From: Fimbriimonas ginsengisoli Gsoil 348
Lineage (GTDB): Bacteria; Armatimonadota; Fimbriimonadia; Fimbriimonadales; Fimbriimonadaceae
DNA length: 64,000 nt
Assembly (NCBI GenBank): GCA_945881865.1
Contig: CAMCVK010000004.1
Coordinates: 62,001 to 126,000, forward strand
Direction: 5' to 3'
Shown here: positions 44,381 to 53,434 of the stretch, in pieces
Position numbering within the stretch: the first letter of the stretch is position 1
How the letters are laid out: the number at the start of each line of letters is the position of its first letter
The notes under the pieces: generated by a model
What the model saw: the letters and a program-made list of their open reading frames with translations, nothing else
Databases searched by the model: none
Told to the model about the DNA's origin: nothing
Position numbers and translations under genes: made by a program

Positions 44381-45025
44381 ATGTTTGTAACCTTTGAAGG
44401 TCCGGAGGGCGGCGGCAAGTCCACCATGGTCCAGCGCGTCGCGGCCGCGATGTTGGCCGACGGGCATGAAGTGGTGACAACCCGCGAGCCAGGGGCGGGA
44501 GAAACCGGTCAGCGGATTCGTGAACTGCTGCTGCACGGGCCAGATATGCCGCCCGAAACCGAGTTACTTCTCTTTCTGGCGGACCGCGCAAACCACGTGC
44601 GCACCGTCATTCGGCCTGCGCTTGAAGCCGGCAAAATCGTCCTCTGCGATCGGTTCGCCGACAGCACGTGGGTGTACCAGGCCTACGTGCGCGAGCTCGA
44701 CCGAGCGTTCGTGGAGGCCGGAAACAGGTTTGCAACCGGCGGTCTCGAGCCGGACCTCACCATCCTGTTGGACGTGGAGCCGGAAATCGGGATGGCGCGA
44801 TTTACCAGCCGAGACCGCATCGAAGCGCAGCCGATCGAATTCCACAAGCGAATTCGGGAAGGGTTTATCCTGCGCACCGCCGATTCCTCTCGGTGGGTCA
44901 TCGTCGACGCGAGCCAGCCAGAAGATGCCGTCTTTGGGCGGGTCTGGCACGCGATTCACGAAAACCCGGCGTATAACTTGAAACGTCGCCCGGAGAACAG
45001 TTCCGGGCAGGGCACACCGAAATGA
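44381..45025 (+). CDS. tmk: thymidylate kinase
   Basis: 214 aa. P-loop FEGPEGGGKSTMVQ (residues 5-18), TTREPGAGETGQRIRELLL, DRFADSTWVYQ and the final kinase helices. It phosphorylates dTMP. Upstream in-frame codons to 44342 add residues without homology. The TGA overlaps the next ATG by 4 bp. Confidence 0.95.
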   Translation: MFVTFEGPEGGGKSTMVQRVAAAMLADGHEVVTTREPGAGETGQRIRELLLHGPDMPPETELLLFLADRANHVRTVIRPALEAGKIVLCDRFADSTWVYQAYVRELDRAFVEAGNRFATGGLEPDLTILLDVEPEIGMARFTSRDRIEAQPIEFHKRIREGFILRTADSSRWVIVDASQPEDAVFGRVWHAIHENPAYNLKRRPENSSGQGTPK

Positions 45026-45981
45026 TTTGGCAAGGTCTCGTTCTCGTCCTCTTCCCCGGTCCGGCGGATGCCGCCCTCTCGCTTCTCGCGAAGGCCGAGA
45101 CCTTCCGGACCCGAAAAGGGGCTTTCGCGGCCGACTTTGCCTTCCGCGCCGCTGATAAGGGCAAGCCGCTGTTGGGCAAGATTCGGCTTGGCGACGGTTA
45201 CCGCGCCTACATGCGCATCCAAGATCCCGCGCTGAACTATGAGCTGTTTTCAACCCGGGAGGGGGCGATGGAAATCGACCACGATGCGCGCATGTACGAC
45301 GAGGATCACGGCCCGGGGCGACGCCCATCCCGCCTCTCCGAATACTCGAGCATCGCCTTCCCCGGGTTCTACTTCGGCCGCAGCCTGCGATCGCAACTGC
45401 CGAAGGAGACCGTTTGGAATACGGATGGCCGCGCGGTTGTCGGTGGCGTTTCTGGAGACGTGGTGCACGGAAAATTCAAGGGCACCGATAGCGAGCTGGA
45501 TCTGAAAATTACGGTTGGACCGCGCGGCGAACTGCTCAACGTTCGGCGATACAGCCAAACCCCAATGGCGCGCTCCACGTACATTTGGACTTTTACCAAC
45601 TACCGAGATTTGCCCGAGAGCCCGAAGTGGTTCTCCGCGCCACTTCCCCAAGGATACAGTCCGTTCGAGCTTCCCGATACCGGCGACCCGATCCAGGTTG
45701 GCGACTCGCTGCGGGTTCCGGGCTCGAAGGCTACGTTGCTTCTCGTTGGGGACGGTACTCCCGCGAGCCTCGCGGCGCAGAAATGGTTTGACCGATTCTC
45801 TGCAAAGGAAACGAAGCGAGTTCTGAGCGCTACGGCTGCCTCCGACCGCGCTTTGATCAGCAAAATCCGACCACCCGCTTTCCCGTTCTTCGTACGGGTT
45901 TCGGCGGCCGGAAAGGTGACGAACCTCTGGATGGGTTTTGATGCATCCCGTGGAAAAGAGATTGCAGCGGCACTGAAGTAA
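45022..45981 (+). CDS. exported LolA-like protein with C-terminal thioredoxin-like part
   Basis: 319 aa, coupled to tmk by ATGA. A signal peptide (MIWQGLVLVLFPGPADA) precedes a LolA/LolB-like half: KAETFRTRKGAFAADFAFRA, LNYELFSTREGAMEIDH and MARSTYIWTFTNYRDLPE are the pattern of strands in lipoprotein carriers. The C-terminal ~120 residues (TLLLVGDGTPASLAAQKWF, FFVRVSAAGKVTNLW) look like a thioredoxin-like strand order without a CxxC. The role is unknown; lipoprotein sorting is one option. Confidence 0.6.
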   Translation: MIWQGLVLVLFPGPADAALSLLAKAETFRTRKGAFAADFAFRAADKGKPLLGKIRLGDGYRAYMRIQDPALNYELFSTREGAMEIDHDARMYDEDHGPGRRPSRLSEYSSIAFPGFYFGRSLRSQLPKETVWNTDGRAVVGGVSGDVVHGKFKGTDSELDLKITVGPRGELLNVRRYSQTPMARSTYIWTFTNYRDLPESPKWFSAPLPQGYSPFELPDTGDPIQVGDSLRVPGSKATLLLVGDGTPASLAAQKWFDRFSAKETKRVLSATAASDRALISKIRPPAFPFFVRVSAAGKVTNLWMGFDASRGKEIAAALK

Positions 45982-46024
45982 GGCTTGCGGCGGCGTTTCG
46001 CTCAAAAAGCGTCGGGTGTGCGTG

Positions 46025-46030
46025 TATAGT
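46025..46030 (+). promoter_or_regulatory. -10 hexamer for the GrpE/Hsp70/J-domain operon
   Basis: TATAGT in the 106-bp gap before the operon, about 58 nt before the TTG start. No good -35 is visible. The transcript would have a leader of about 50 nt containing CAGGGG upstream of the TTG. Confidence 0.35.
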
Positions 46031-46087
46031 TTCTTCCGTCGGGGTTCGGGCGCTTTACCGGCTTGAACTCCCAGGGGATGGACTCGA

Positions 46088-46810
46088 TTGTCAGCCGCAC
46101 CAAATTTGCCAAATCACGCCCGCCGACTTGCTCCCGCCGCCGCCGGCATTGGGGTTCTCCTCTCGGTCGCTGGCGTCGTCCTGCCGGGGGTCGGTCAGAC
46201 GCCGTTGCTTTTCACCGGACTGGCCCTGCTCGTCGCGGCAGGCACCATGTTTTTCACGCCGGATGAAGTCGCGCCCTTGCCGCAGCCGGAACCGACCGTC
46301 TTCCCCGACCTCAAGCCGCTAGAAAAACTGGTCGGCCGGATGAGCGTTGGTGTCTCGGCGACCCTAGAACAGATCGAGACCGAACGCGCCCAGATTGAGC
46401 AGCTTCGCGCTGCACTTCAGGGAACCCTCGAAGAGAGACGTCGCCTGGACGACTGGATGACGAAAACGAACGTCGAGACCGAACGCCTTCGCACCGAGGT
46501 GGCCACCTGGGAAAAGAGTGTGATAGATCACTTTGAGGCGATCGCCCGCGCGTTAAGCTTTCCGGGTCAGAGCGAGGAACGGTTACAGCGATTTGAGCGT
46601 GAGTTCAAAGACCTTTCGGCCGCCCTTGCGGCAACCGGATTTTCCGTCATCCGCCCCGAACCGGGCGACCGTGTGCAGGAGGGCTTGCACGTGGTGGTGA
46701 GCACGGAAAAGTCGGAACGGCCGGCTGGCGAAATCGTCGGGATCGAGCGTTGGGGTTTTCAGAATGGCGTCCGGATCATCCGGCCCGCCGAAGTTAAGGT
46801 AGGGGAATAG
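46088..46810 (+). CDS. membrane-anchored GrpE-like nucleotide exchange factor
   Basis: 240 aa from TTG 46088 (AGGGG 9 nt before). Order: two hydrophobic segments (about residues 14-33 and 39-57), a long coiled coil (~75-150: IEQLRAALQGTLEERRRLDD), and a GrpE-type beta domain (~178-240: LAATGFSVIRPEPGDRVQEG, then GIERWGFQNGVRIIRPAEVKV). GrpE is normally soluble; here a membrane anchor is added and the sequence is far from a housekeeping GrpE. It would eject ADP from the Hsp70 encoded 3 bp downstream. Confidence 0.78.
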   Translation: MSAAPNLPNHARRLAPAAAGIGVLLSVAGVVLPGVGQTPLLFTGLALLVAAGTMFFTPDEVAPLPQPEPTVFPDLKPLEKLVGRMSVGVSATLEQIETERAQIEQLRAALQGTLEERRRLDDWMTKTNVETERLRTEVATWEKSVIDHFEAIARALSFPGQSEERLQRFEREFKDLSAALAATGFSVIRPEPGDRVQEGLHVVVSTEKSERPAGEIVGIERWGFQNGVRIIRPAEVKVGE

Positions 46811-46812
46811 CA

Positions 46813-48543
46813 GTGGCAAAGTTTTCAATCGGCATGGACTTAGGGACGTCAACTTCCGAGGTTGCGGTCTACCGAAACGATCGGTATGAGGCATTGTTGG
46901 ACCCGCGGACGCAGTCGGCCATCGTGCCGAGCTTGGTCGCGGTGAGCGCGGCAGGCGAGTTGCTCGTCGGCCAGGAGGCCCTCAGCCGCGTGGACCAGCC
47001 CGGCTTTGGCGTTCGCGAAGTGAAGCGCCTCATGGGCACTGATGCGACCGTGAGCCTGCGCGGCGAAACCTATCGCCCCGAGGAAGTCTCCGCCCTCATC
47101 CTTCGAAAGCTGAAGCACGTGGCCGAAGTTTCGCTTGGCGAGTCGGTTTCCGACGTTGTCATTACCGTTCCGGCAAACTTTCCGGACCAGGCGAAAGCCG
47201 CCACCCACAACGCGGCCCAGATTGCCGGCCTTAACGCACTGCGCCTCATCAACGAACCCACCGCCGCCGCGATGGCGTTCGGAGTGAAGAACCTCGAGCG
47301 GGAAGAGCAGCTCGTTGTGTTCGACTTTGGTGGCGGAACCCTGGACGTAACCACGCTCGAGATGGTGTCCGGCATCATGGACGTGAAGAGCAGCTTTGGC
47401 GACACCAAGCTGGGCGGAAAGGACTTCGACGACCGCATGATCGACCTGATCCTGCGAAAGTTTCACGCCACCGGCGCGCGGACGGACCATCTAAGCGACG
47501 TCCGCCGCGAGCTGAAGGCGTTTGCCGAAAGTGCTAAGAAGGACCTATCCACCCGACGCGAAGCCGAAATCTCCGTTGCCCGGTTTGGCCAAAAGGGCGG
47601 CGAAATGGTGAACCTCGAGGTCCGCATCACCCGAGAGGAGTACGAAGACGAAATCGCATCGCTACTTGACCGCGCCCGCACGGTTTTGAAGACCGCGCTC
47701 CAGTCGGGCAAGCTGCGCCCGAGCAGCATCGGCCGCATCCTCCTCGTCGGCGGAACGACCTACATTCCGGCCGTCCGCGACCTGGTCTCAGAGGCGTTTG
47801 GCAAGCCGGGCTCGACCGAAATCCACCCGGATTTGGCGGTTGCCTACGGCGCGTCGGTTCAGGCGGCGATCATCCAGGACCTCATCTCCTCGGAGACCGG
47901 GCTCATCGTTGCCGATATCGCGCCGATCGGAATCGGGATCGACATCATGTCGGATGTCGGCGGCCAAAGAATGCTCATGTATGAGCCGCTGTTGATGCCG
48001 AATCAGAAGATTCCGGTGATGGTGGAGCGCGACTACTCGCTCATGAGCGCCGACCAGCGCGAGCTGGAAATCGAGATTCTGCAGGATCCGACCGGCAAAG
48101 CCAAGCTCGCGACCGACGCTGTGAAGACGGACATCATCGGCCGCATCACGGACATCCCGCCGAACCAGTCGGGTAACCCGCACCCACTTAAAGTGGCGTT
48201 CAGCTACGACCTCAACGGAATGATTCGTCTACGTGCATGGATTCCAGGGTTAGACAAATCGCTGGACATCGGCGTCGCTGCCACGGCAAGCCGAATGTCG
48301 GATGAACAAAAAGCGCAGGCATCGGATCGCATCGACGAGATCTGGAAGTCTAGCCCGTACTCCCGCCAGTTCGAATCGCTGATCCGCAAGGGCGAGCGTC
48401 TCGTTGGCGAGAAGGGAGACGAGGCAAAGCCGATCTCCGAGTCCCTCATCGAGCTCAAGAGCGCGCTTGCGGAGGGCAACGAATCGCGGATCGAGACGGC
48501 GGGCGGCATGCTGGCCGACGCGATCTTCGACCTTGAAGGCTGA
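46813..48543 (+). CDS. Hsp70 family chaperone, DnaK-like, short
   Basis: 576 aa (DnaK is about 640), GTG start. Nucleotide-binding signatures: GMDLGTSTSEVAVYRN, VPANFPDQAKAATHNAAQIAG, FDFGGGTLDVTTLEM and LVGGTTYIPAVRDLV. The substrate domain is divergent (MLMYEPLLMPNQKIPVMVER) and the helical lid is short, ending GGMLADAIFDLEG, without the usual C-terminal EEVD- or GG-rich tail. It is probably a specialised paralogue and not the cell's main DnaK. It sits between the GrpE-like and J-domain genes in one operon with 2-3 bp gaps. Confidence 0.93.
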   Translation: MAKFSIGMDLGTSTSEVAVYRNDRYEALLDPRTQSAIVPSLVAVSAAGELLVGQEALSRVDQPGFGVREVKRLMGTDATVSLRGETYRPEEVSALILRKLKHVAEVSLGESVSDVVITVPANFPDQAKAATHNAAQIAGLNALRLINEPTAAAMAFGVKNLEREEQLVVFDFGGGTLDVTTLEMVSGIMDVKSSFGDTKLGGKDFDDRMIDLILRKFHATGARTDHLSDVRRELKAFAESAKKDLSTRREAEISVARFGQKGGEMVNLEVRITREEYEDEIASLLDRARTVLKTALQSGKLRPSSIGRILLVGGTTYIPAVRDLVSEAFGKPGSTEIHPDLAVAYGASVQAAIIQDLISSETGLIVADIAPIGIGIDIMSDVGGQRMLMYEPLLMPNQKIPVMVERDYSLMSADQRELEIEILQDPTGKAKLATDAVKTDIIGRITDIPPNQSGNPHPLKVAFSYDLNGMIRLRAWIPGLDKSLDIGVAATASRMSDEQKAQASDRIDEIWKSSPYSRQFESLIRKGERLVGEKGDEAKPISESLIELKSALAEGNESRIETAGGMLADAIFDLEG

Positions 48544-48546
48544 ACC

Positions 48547-50097
48547 ATGGCGGCGTCACTTTATGAAATGCTTGGGGTGACTCCCGACGCAAGCCCGGCG
48601 GAGATCAAGCGTGCTTACTACAACCTGATTCGAAAGCATCCGCCCGAGAAAGAGCCTGAGCGATACCGGTTGATCAACGAAGCTTGGTCGGTGCTCAGCA
48701 ACGAAGAGTCTCGCCGAAGCTACGACGAGACGTCGCTATACGGCGACGAGGTAGAGGCATTGATGGACGCGGCCAGGAGGGCCGAGGAGGAGGAGAACTG
48801 GGCTACGGCGGTGCAAAAGCTGAAGATGGCGCTGGCACTTACGCCGACCGCCGACTACATCCTGAACCGTCTCGCGCTGGTCTATGCATACGATAACCGG
48901 TTCCCTGAGGCCGTGAAGAGCCTGGAAAAGCTCACCACCCGGGTTCCAACCGTGCCCGTCTATTGGAGCAATCTTGGCGAGATCTTCCTGCGGCAGGCGG
49001 ATTGGCAGAGCGAGAACGGGCAGGAGAAAGAGAAGACCCCGAGCCTCGAAAAAGGGCGGGCGGCGTTTGAAACCGCGTATCGGCTGGAACCCTACAACCA
49101 AAAGCATCTACTGGGCGTCTCTCGCTGCTACAAAGCAGAGAAGAACTACCCGCAAGCGATCGCCTATGCCAGACGGGCGATCACCGCTGACGGCGAGGTG
49201 GACTACAGCGACTTCGATACGCTGTTCGAGATCGCCTTCCTTCACGTGCTCACCGATGACTGGGACGGCCTCCAGAAGGTAGTCGGCGAAATCAATTCGG
49301 TCACGCCTAGCGACCCAGAGATTCGCGGCTACGTGGCCAGCCGATTCGCACGGCTTGCCAGCGAGCTCTTCGGGGCCGGGGGATACTCGGATGCGGCGCG
49401 AATCGGCATCCATGCGCTGACTTTCCAAGACGCTTCGGCGCGCGCCGAGCTGGAAAAGATGGTGACCTTCTACCGCTACGTGGCCGGGGCAAACGAGGAA
49501 ATGGGGGCTTTCTCGGGAGACCAGCGTCTGCCGGTGCCGCTCCGGTACTTCGCCTATCTGTCCTACATGAAGGCGGTTGATGAACCGCTCGAAGACCACG
49601 ATGACGAGTTTCAGGAAGCTTGGACGAACTTTCTTCGCGGAGACGGCGACCATCGCTTGGCGCTCCTGATCCTGCGGATGGAATACCCGCACCTGTACTG
49701 GCTCCAAGACAACGTGTACGACAAGTTGGCAGAGCAGCTAAAGCTAGACCTTCGGCAGGGACCAGACCCGATGGGCGATGGATTCCGACCACTGAACATG
49801 GCCGAGGATTCGGCCCCGCAAAGAACGATTACCAAGCCACCGGTTGCAAAGCCGCCGGTCGCAAGGCCGGTAACGGGACCAACGCTCCGCGAAAGCAGAG
49901 CAACCCTGCCGAATAATCTCACCCGCCCGCCGAACCAGGGGTTGGCTCTACCTTTCGCCGGCGGCGTCCTCGGCTTCTTCATGGGTGCAGTCTTCGCGAC
50001 TCCGTTGGGCGGGGCCGGCGTCGTCATTACGGGCATCATTGGCGCCTGGATCGGCGTCAGCCTCGGAAAGTGGCTACGCAGAATCGTCGGCGGCTAG
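48547..50097 (+). CDS. J-domain / TPR protein with HPP in place of HPD and a C-terminal membrane hairpin
   Basis: 516 aa. Residues 1-63 are a J-domain (YEMLGVTPDASPAEIKRAYY, INEAWSVLSNEESRRSYDE), but the HPD motif that stimulates Hsp70 ATPase is His31-Pro32-Pro33. Residues ~70-400 are TPR-like repeats. A proline-rich linker (KPPVAKPPVARPVTG) leads to two Gly-rich hydrophobic segments (~465-510: FAGGVLGFFMGAVF, VITGIIGAWIGVSLG) and a basic end. It is a substrate-binding TPR platform at the membrane. A J-domain without Asp could be a weak activator, or be of a known HPP-type subclass that I only partly recall. Confidence 0.85.
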   Translation: MAASLYEMLGVTPDASPAEIKRAYYNLIRKHPPEKEPERYRLINEAWSVLSNEESRRSYDETSLYGDEVEALMDAARRAEEEENWATAVQKLKMALALTPTADYILNRLALVYAYDNRFPEAVKSLEKLTTRVPTVPVYWSNLGEIFLRQADWQSENGQEKEKTPSLEKGRAAFETAYRLEPYNQKHLLGVSRCYKAEKNYPQAIAYARRAITADGEVDYSDFDTLFEIAFLHVLTDDWDGLQKVVGEINSVTPSDPEIRGYVASRFARLASELFGAGGYSDAARIGIHALTFQDASARAELEKMVTFYRYVAGANEEMGAFSGDQRLPVPLRYFAYLSYMKAVDEPLEDHDDEFQEAWTNFLRGDGDHRLALLILRMEYPHLYWLQDNVYDKLAEQLKLDLRQGPDPMGDGFRPLNMAEDSAPQRTITKPPVAKPPVARPVTGPTLRESRATLPNNLTRPPNQGLALPFAGGVLGFFMGAVFATPLGGAGVVITGIIGAWIGVSLGKWLRRIVGG

Positions 50098-50100
50098 CGG

Positions 50101-52503
50101 CTACATCAGGTTGTAGGCGTCCACGTCGATCGTAACCTGGACATCGGGAAAATCCGCCCGTCCGATTGCCTGGGTGATCGGCTCAAGGCTTGCGCCCGGC
50201 GGAAGCTTCATGATCACGTGCCTTCGGTGGCGATTCTGCAGCTTCTCGAGCGGGCAATCCACCGGACCGAGGCACGGAATGTCGAATTCGCCCAGCCGGT
50301 TGGCGACCCAGGCACTGACCGTTTGCACGCGACCCTCGGCCTCGCCAGAAATCACCACATTAACGAGCCGGGCAAACGGAGGATACAGTGCCTCCTCCCG
50401 CTCGGACCGCGCGTATTCATAAAAGCTTACGTAGTCGTGTTGGCGGGCCAACTGAATCGCCGGATGGTCCGGATTGAACGTCTGGATGATGACCCGGCCC
50501 GGCTTCTTTCCCCGCCCAGCGCGGCCTGCGACCTGGGACAAAAGTTGGAAGGTCCGTTCCGTGCTGCGGAAGTCGGGAATATTCAGCGAGATGTCCGCCG
50601 CGATCACGCCGACGAGCGTGACGTTCGGGAAGTCGAGCCCCTTAGCGATCATTTGCGTACCGACCAGGATGTCGAGGTCTCCCGCCCGAAACAATGCCAG
50701 CGTTTCTTCGAGGGCGCCCTTCCGCTGGGCAACATCCCGGTCGAGGCGCGCGGCCCGCGCCGTCGGATAGGCCGTTTGGATGTGCTCAAGGACGCGTTCG
50801 GTACCGACCCCAAACGGCTGAACCCGCGTCCCTTCGCACTCGGGACAAGTCTCGGGCGGGCGCGTCTCGTAGCCGCACATATGGCAGCGCAGCCGCCGTT
50901 CGCCGCGATGGAAGCTGAGGGACACGCTGCACTTCGGGCACATCGGCCGATGCCCGCAGTCGCGGCAGATGAGCGACGGCGAATAAGCGCGGCGGTTCAG
51001 GAACAGAATCGTCTGCTCGCCACGTTCCAGGTTCAGAGCGATCTCGGCCGCCAGCTCCTCGGTCAGAAGGTCCGGGCGGGAGTTGCGGAAACCCTCGCCC
51101 AGATCACGAATCCGGACCTCGGGCAGAACGGCGGTCGCGGTACGGTACGGCAAAGGCAGCAAACCGAGCGTGGCCGCTTCGCCGTCGGCCTCGGCAAAGC
51201 TTTCGACGGAAGGGGTCGCCGATCCGAGGACGGCCGGGCAACCGTGGGCGCGCCCAAGCTCTAGTACAAGTGACTTTGCGTGGTAGCGCGGCGACGAGTC
51301 CTGCTTGTAGCTTGTCTCGTGCTCTTCGTCCATGATGATGAGGCCGAGGTTGGCAAGCGGCGCAAACAGGGCTGACCGCGGCCCGAGCACCACGGAAACC
51401 TCACCGTCGCGGATGGCCTGCCAGGTTCGCAGCCGCTCCGTTGGCGTCAGCTCGCTATGCAAAACGGCGACGCCGCGACCAAAGCGGGCCCGAAGCTGCG
51501 AGATGGCCTGGGTGGCCAAGGCGATTTCCGGCACCAAGTACAGCACCTGCCGTCCGGCGGCGAGTGCCTCGGATGCGGCCCTGAGATAGACCTCGGTTTT
51601 TCCGCTCCCGGTGACGCCAAACAGTAAGAACGGCTCGCTTCGTTGGCCGGTCACGGCGTCGAGGATGGCGTCGATCGCCATCTGCTGGGCGAGGTTTGGC
51701 ACGGGTGGTTCGGGCGGTTCCTGGGCGTCGGGATCGACCAACTCCAGGAAGCCCGCCGAAACCAGGGCTTGAATGGTTCGGTCGGTGACTCCCGCCAGCG
51801 CGCGAATCTCGGCGGCGGTGAGGAGGCTGTCCCCGCCGGTTTGCAGCCGCATCAGGGTCAGCGCCTGGGCCGGGCGCTTCTTGCCTTCCTTCGCCAAAAA
51901 CGCCGAAACCTTCGCCTCGTCGCGCGTCAGTCGGAGCACGCTGACGGTGGTTTTCTTCTCGCTCAGCGGCGCAAGACGCATCTCCCGCCGCAAGATGCCG
52001 TCCTTCGTAAGTATCCGCAATGCCCGCGCCAATGGGCCGGGGAGTTCCGTCGAAACGCCTTCGACCAGGGTGCCACCGGCCTCCCGAACTAGCTGGAGAA
52101 CCTCGTCCTTCACCGCCGAGACCTTCTCTTTGGGCTCTTCCACAAGGATCCAGGCGTCGACGAGGCGATCCCGCAATCCGGGCGGCACTGCTGCCGACAA
52201 TGCCACCGAGACCGGACACAGATACTCCTGAGCGACAAACCGAACCAGTCGCAGCGTTTGCGGCGGCAACGAAACGCCCGCCACCCTGGCCTGGACCTTT
52301 CGCAATTTCTCCACCGGAAAGCCTAGTGCCTCCGGTTCGACATCACGAATTTCCAGCACATAGCCTAGCGATTGCCGGGTGCCCAGCGGGACCATCACGG
52401 CATCGCCGGGCGAAAGCCCATCAATGGGCAGGTAACTATATTCGGCGTCCGCGCCGCCGGCCTTCGAGTCGATAACGACCTCGACCACGCGGATCGTCGA
52501 CAT
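50101..52503 (-). CDS. priA: primosomal protein N' (replication restart helicase)
   Basis: 800 aa. Order: N-terminal 3'-DNA-binding domain, winged helix, helicase with Walker A GVTGSGKTEVYL, DEEH box and GSATPSVESF, and the zinc-binding module with eight Cys (CRDCGHRPMCPKC, CHMCGYETRPPETCPEC). It restarts stalled forks. The ATG at 52503 overlaps the folD stop as TAATG, so the two are probably co-translated. Confidence 0.96.
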   Translation of the reverse strand: MSTIRVVEVVIDSKAGGADAEYSYLPIDGLSPGDAVMVPLGTRQSLGYVLEIRDVEPEALGFPVEKLRKVQARVAGVSLPPQTLRLVRFVAQEYLCPVSVALSAAVPPGLRDRLVDAWILVEEPKEKVSAVKDEVLQLVREAGGTLVEGVSTELPGPLARALRILTKDGILRREMRLAPLSEKKTTVSVLRLTRDEAKVSAFLAKEGKKRPAQALTLMRLQTGGDSLLTAAEIRALAGVTDRTIQALVSAGFLELVDPDAQEPPEPPVPNLAQQMAIDAILDAVTGQRSEPFLLFGVTGSGKTEVYLRAASEALAAGRQVLYLVPEIALATQAISQLRARFGRGVAVLHSELTPTERLRTWQAIRDGEVSVVLGPRSALFAPLANLGLIIMDEEHETSYKQDSSPRYHAKSLVLELGRAHGCPAVLGSATPSVESFAEADGEAATLGLLPLPYRTATAVLPEVRIRDLGEGFRNSRPDLLTEELAAEIALNLERGEQTILFLNRRAYSPSLICRDCGHRPMCPKCSVSLSFHRGERRLRCHMCGYETRPPETCPECEGTRVQPFGVGTERVLEHIQTAYPTARAARLDRDVAQRKGALEETLALFRAGDLDILVGTQMIAKGLDFPNVTLVGVIAADISLNIPDFRSTERTFQLLSQVAGRAGRGKKPGRVIIQTFNPDHPAIQLARQHDYVSFYEYARSEREEALYPPFARLVNVVISGEAEGRVQTVSAWVANRLGEFDIPCLGPVDCPLEKLQNRHRRHVIMKLPPGASLEPITQAIGRADFPDVQVTIDVDAYNLM

Positions 52504-53387
52504 TACTGCGTCCCGCGTGCAAGCCGCAGTTCGGCGGCGGTGACGCAGTTCCCCAGCAGGCTGGCCACTGTCATCGGCCCGACACCGCCTGGTACCGGCG
52601 TAATCCAACCCGCAACCTCTTTCGCTTCGTCAAAGGCGACGTCGCCAACGTCGAACTTCCGGCCATCGACCTTGTTGTAGCCGGCATCGATGACGACCGC
52701 GCCGGGCTTGATCCAGTCGCCTTTCACCATCTCAGCCCGACCGACCGCCGCCACGAGAATATCGGCCGTTCGGCAAAGCTCGGCGAGGTTCTGAGTCTTG
52801 GAATGGGCGATCGTAACCGTCGCGTTCATCTGCAAAAGCATCAGAGCCATCGGTTTGCCGAGTATCACGCTGCGGCCGATGACCACCGCGTTTTTGCCCG
52901 CGACCGGAATCTCGGCATCCTTCAGAATGTGCGTGATGCCAAGCGGGGTTGCGCAACGGAAGCCGGGAAGGTCGGCCACCAGGCGCCCAAGCGAGGCCGG
53001 CGTGATGCCATCGACATCCTTTTCTGCGCCCAGCGCCAGCAGTACTTCATCCTCATTTAGTGGCTTCGGCAGCGGATGCTGCACCAAAACGCCGTGCACG
53101 GCCGGGTTCTCATTCAGGTCCTTCACCCATCCCAGCAGTTCGGCCTGCGTGGTTTCCGGGGTCACCGAGTAACTTTCGCCCAGGATTCCGGCGGCTTCGG
53201 CCCACTTGCGCTTCATGCGAACGTAGGCGAGGGATGCCGGGTCCTGCGCGGCCACGATGACATCAAGGCGCGGCACGATGCCATGCTCCCGGAGGCGATC
53301 AACGCGCACTTTTAGCTCTGCGCGGAAGCGTTTGGAAAGGGCTAGGCCATCGAGAAGGTTTGCGGACAAGATTCTATTTTGTCGCAT
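52503..53387 (-). CDS. folD: bifunctional methylenetetrahydrofolate dehydrogenase/cyclohydrolase
   Basis: 294 aa. Folate site with Tyr-x-x-x-Lys (AYVRMKRKWAEAAGI), LVQHPLPKPLNEDEVLLALG, the loop KDVDGITPASLG, NADP site VIGRSVILGKPMALMLL and the final GGVGPMTVASLL. It interconverts 5,10-methylene-, methenyl- and 10-formyl-THF. The ATG at 53387 or TTG 53369 (MSANLLDG) may start it. Divergent from the nitroreductase. Confidence 0.96.
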   Translation of the reverse strand: MRQNRILSANLLDGLALSKRFRAELKVRVDRLREHGIVPRLDVIVAAQDPASLAYVRMKRKWAEAAGILGESYSVTPETTQAELLGWVKDLNENPAVHGVLVQHPLPKPLNEDEVLLALGAEKDVDGITPASLGRLVADLPGFRCATPLGITHILKDAEIPVAGKNAVVIGRSVILGKPMALMLLQMNATVTIAHSKTQNLAELCRTADILVAAVGRAEMVKGDWIKPGAVVIDAGYNKVDGRKFDVGDVAFDEAKEVAGWITPVPGGVGPMTVASLLGNCVTAAELRLARGTQ

Positions 53388-53434
53388 CCGGCCATGCGGG
53401 AGATCCTGTTCGGCAACCGCGCCAAGATAGAGGG

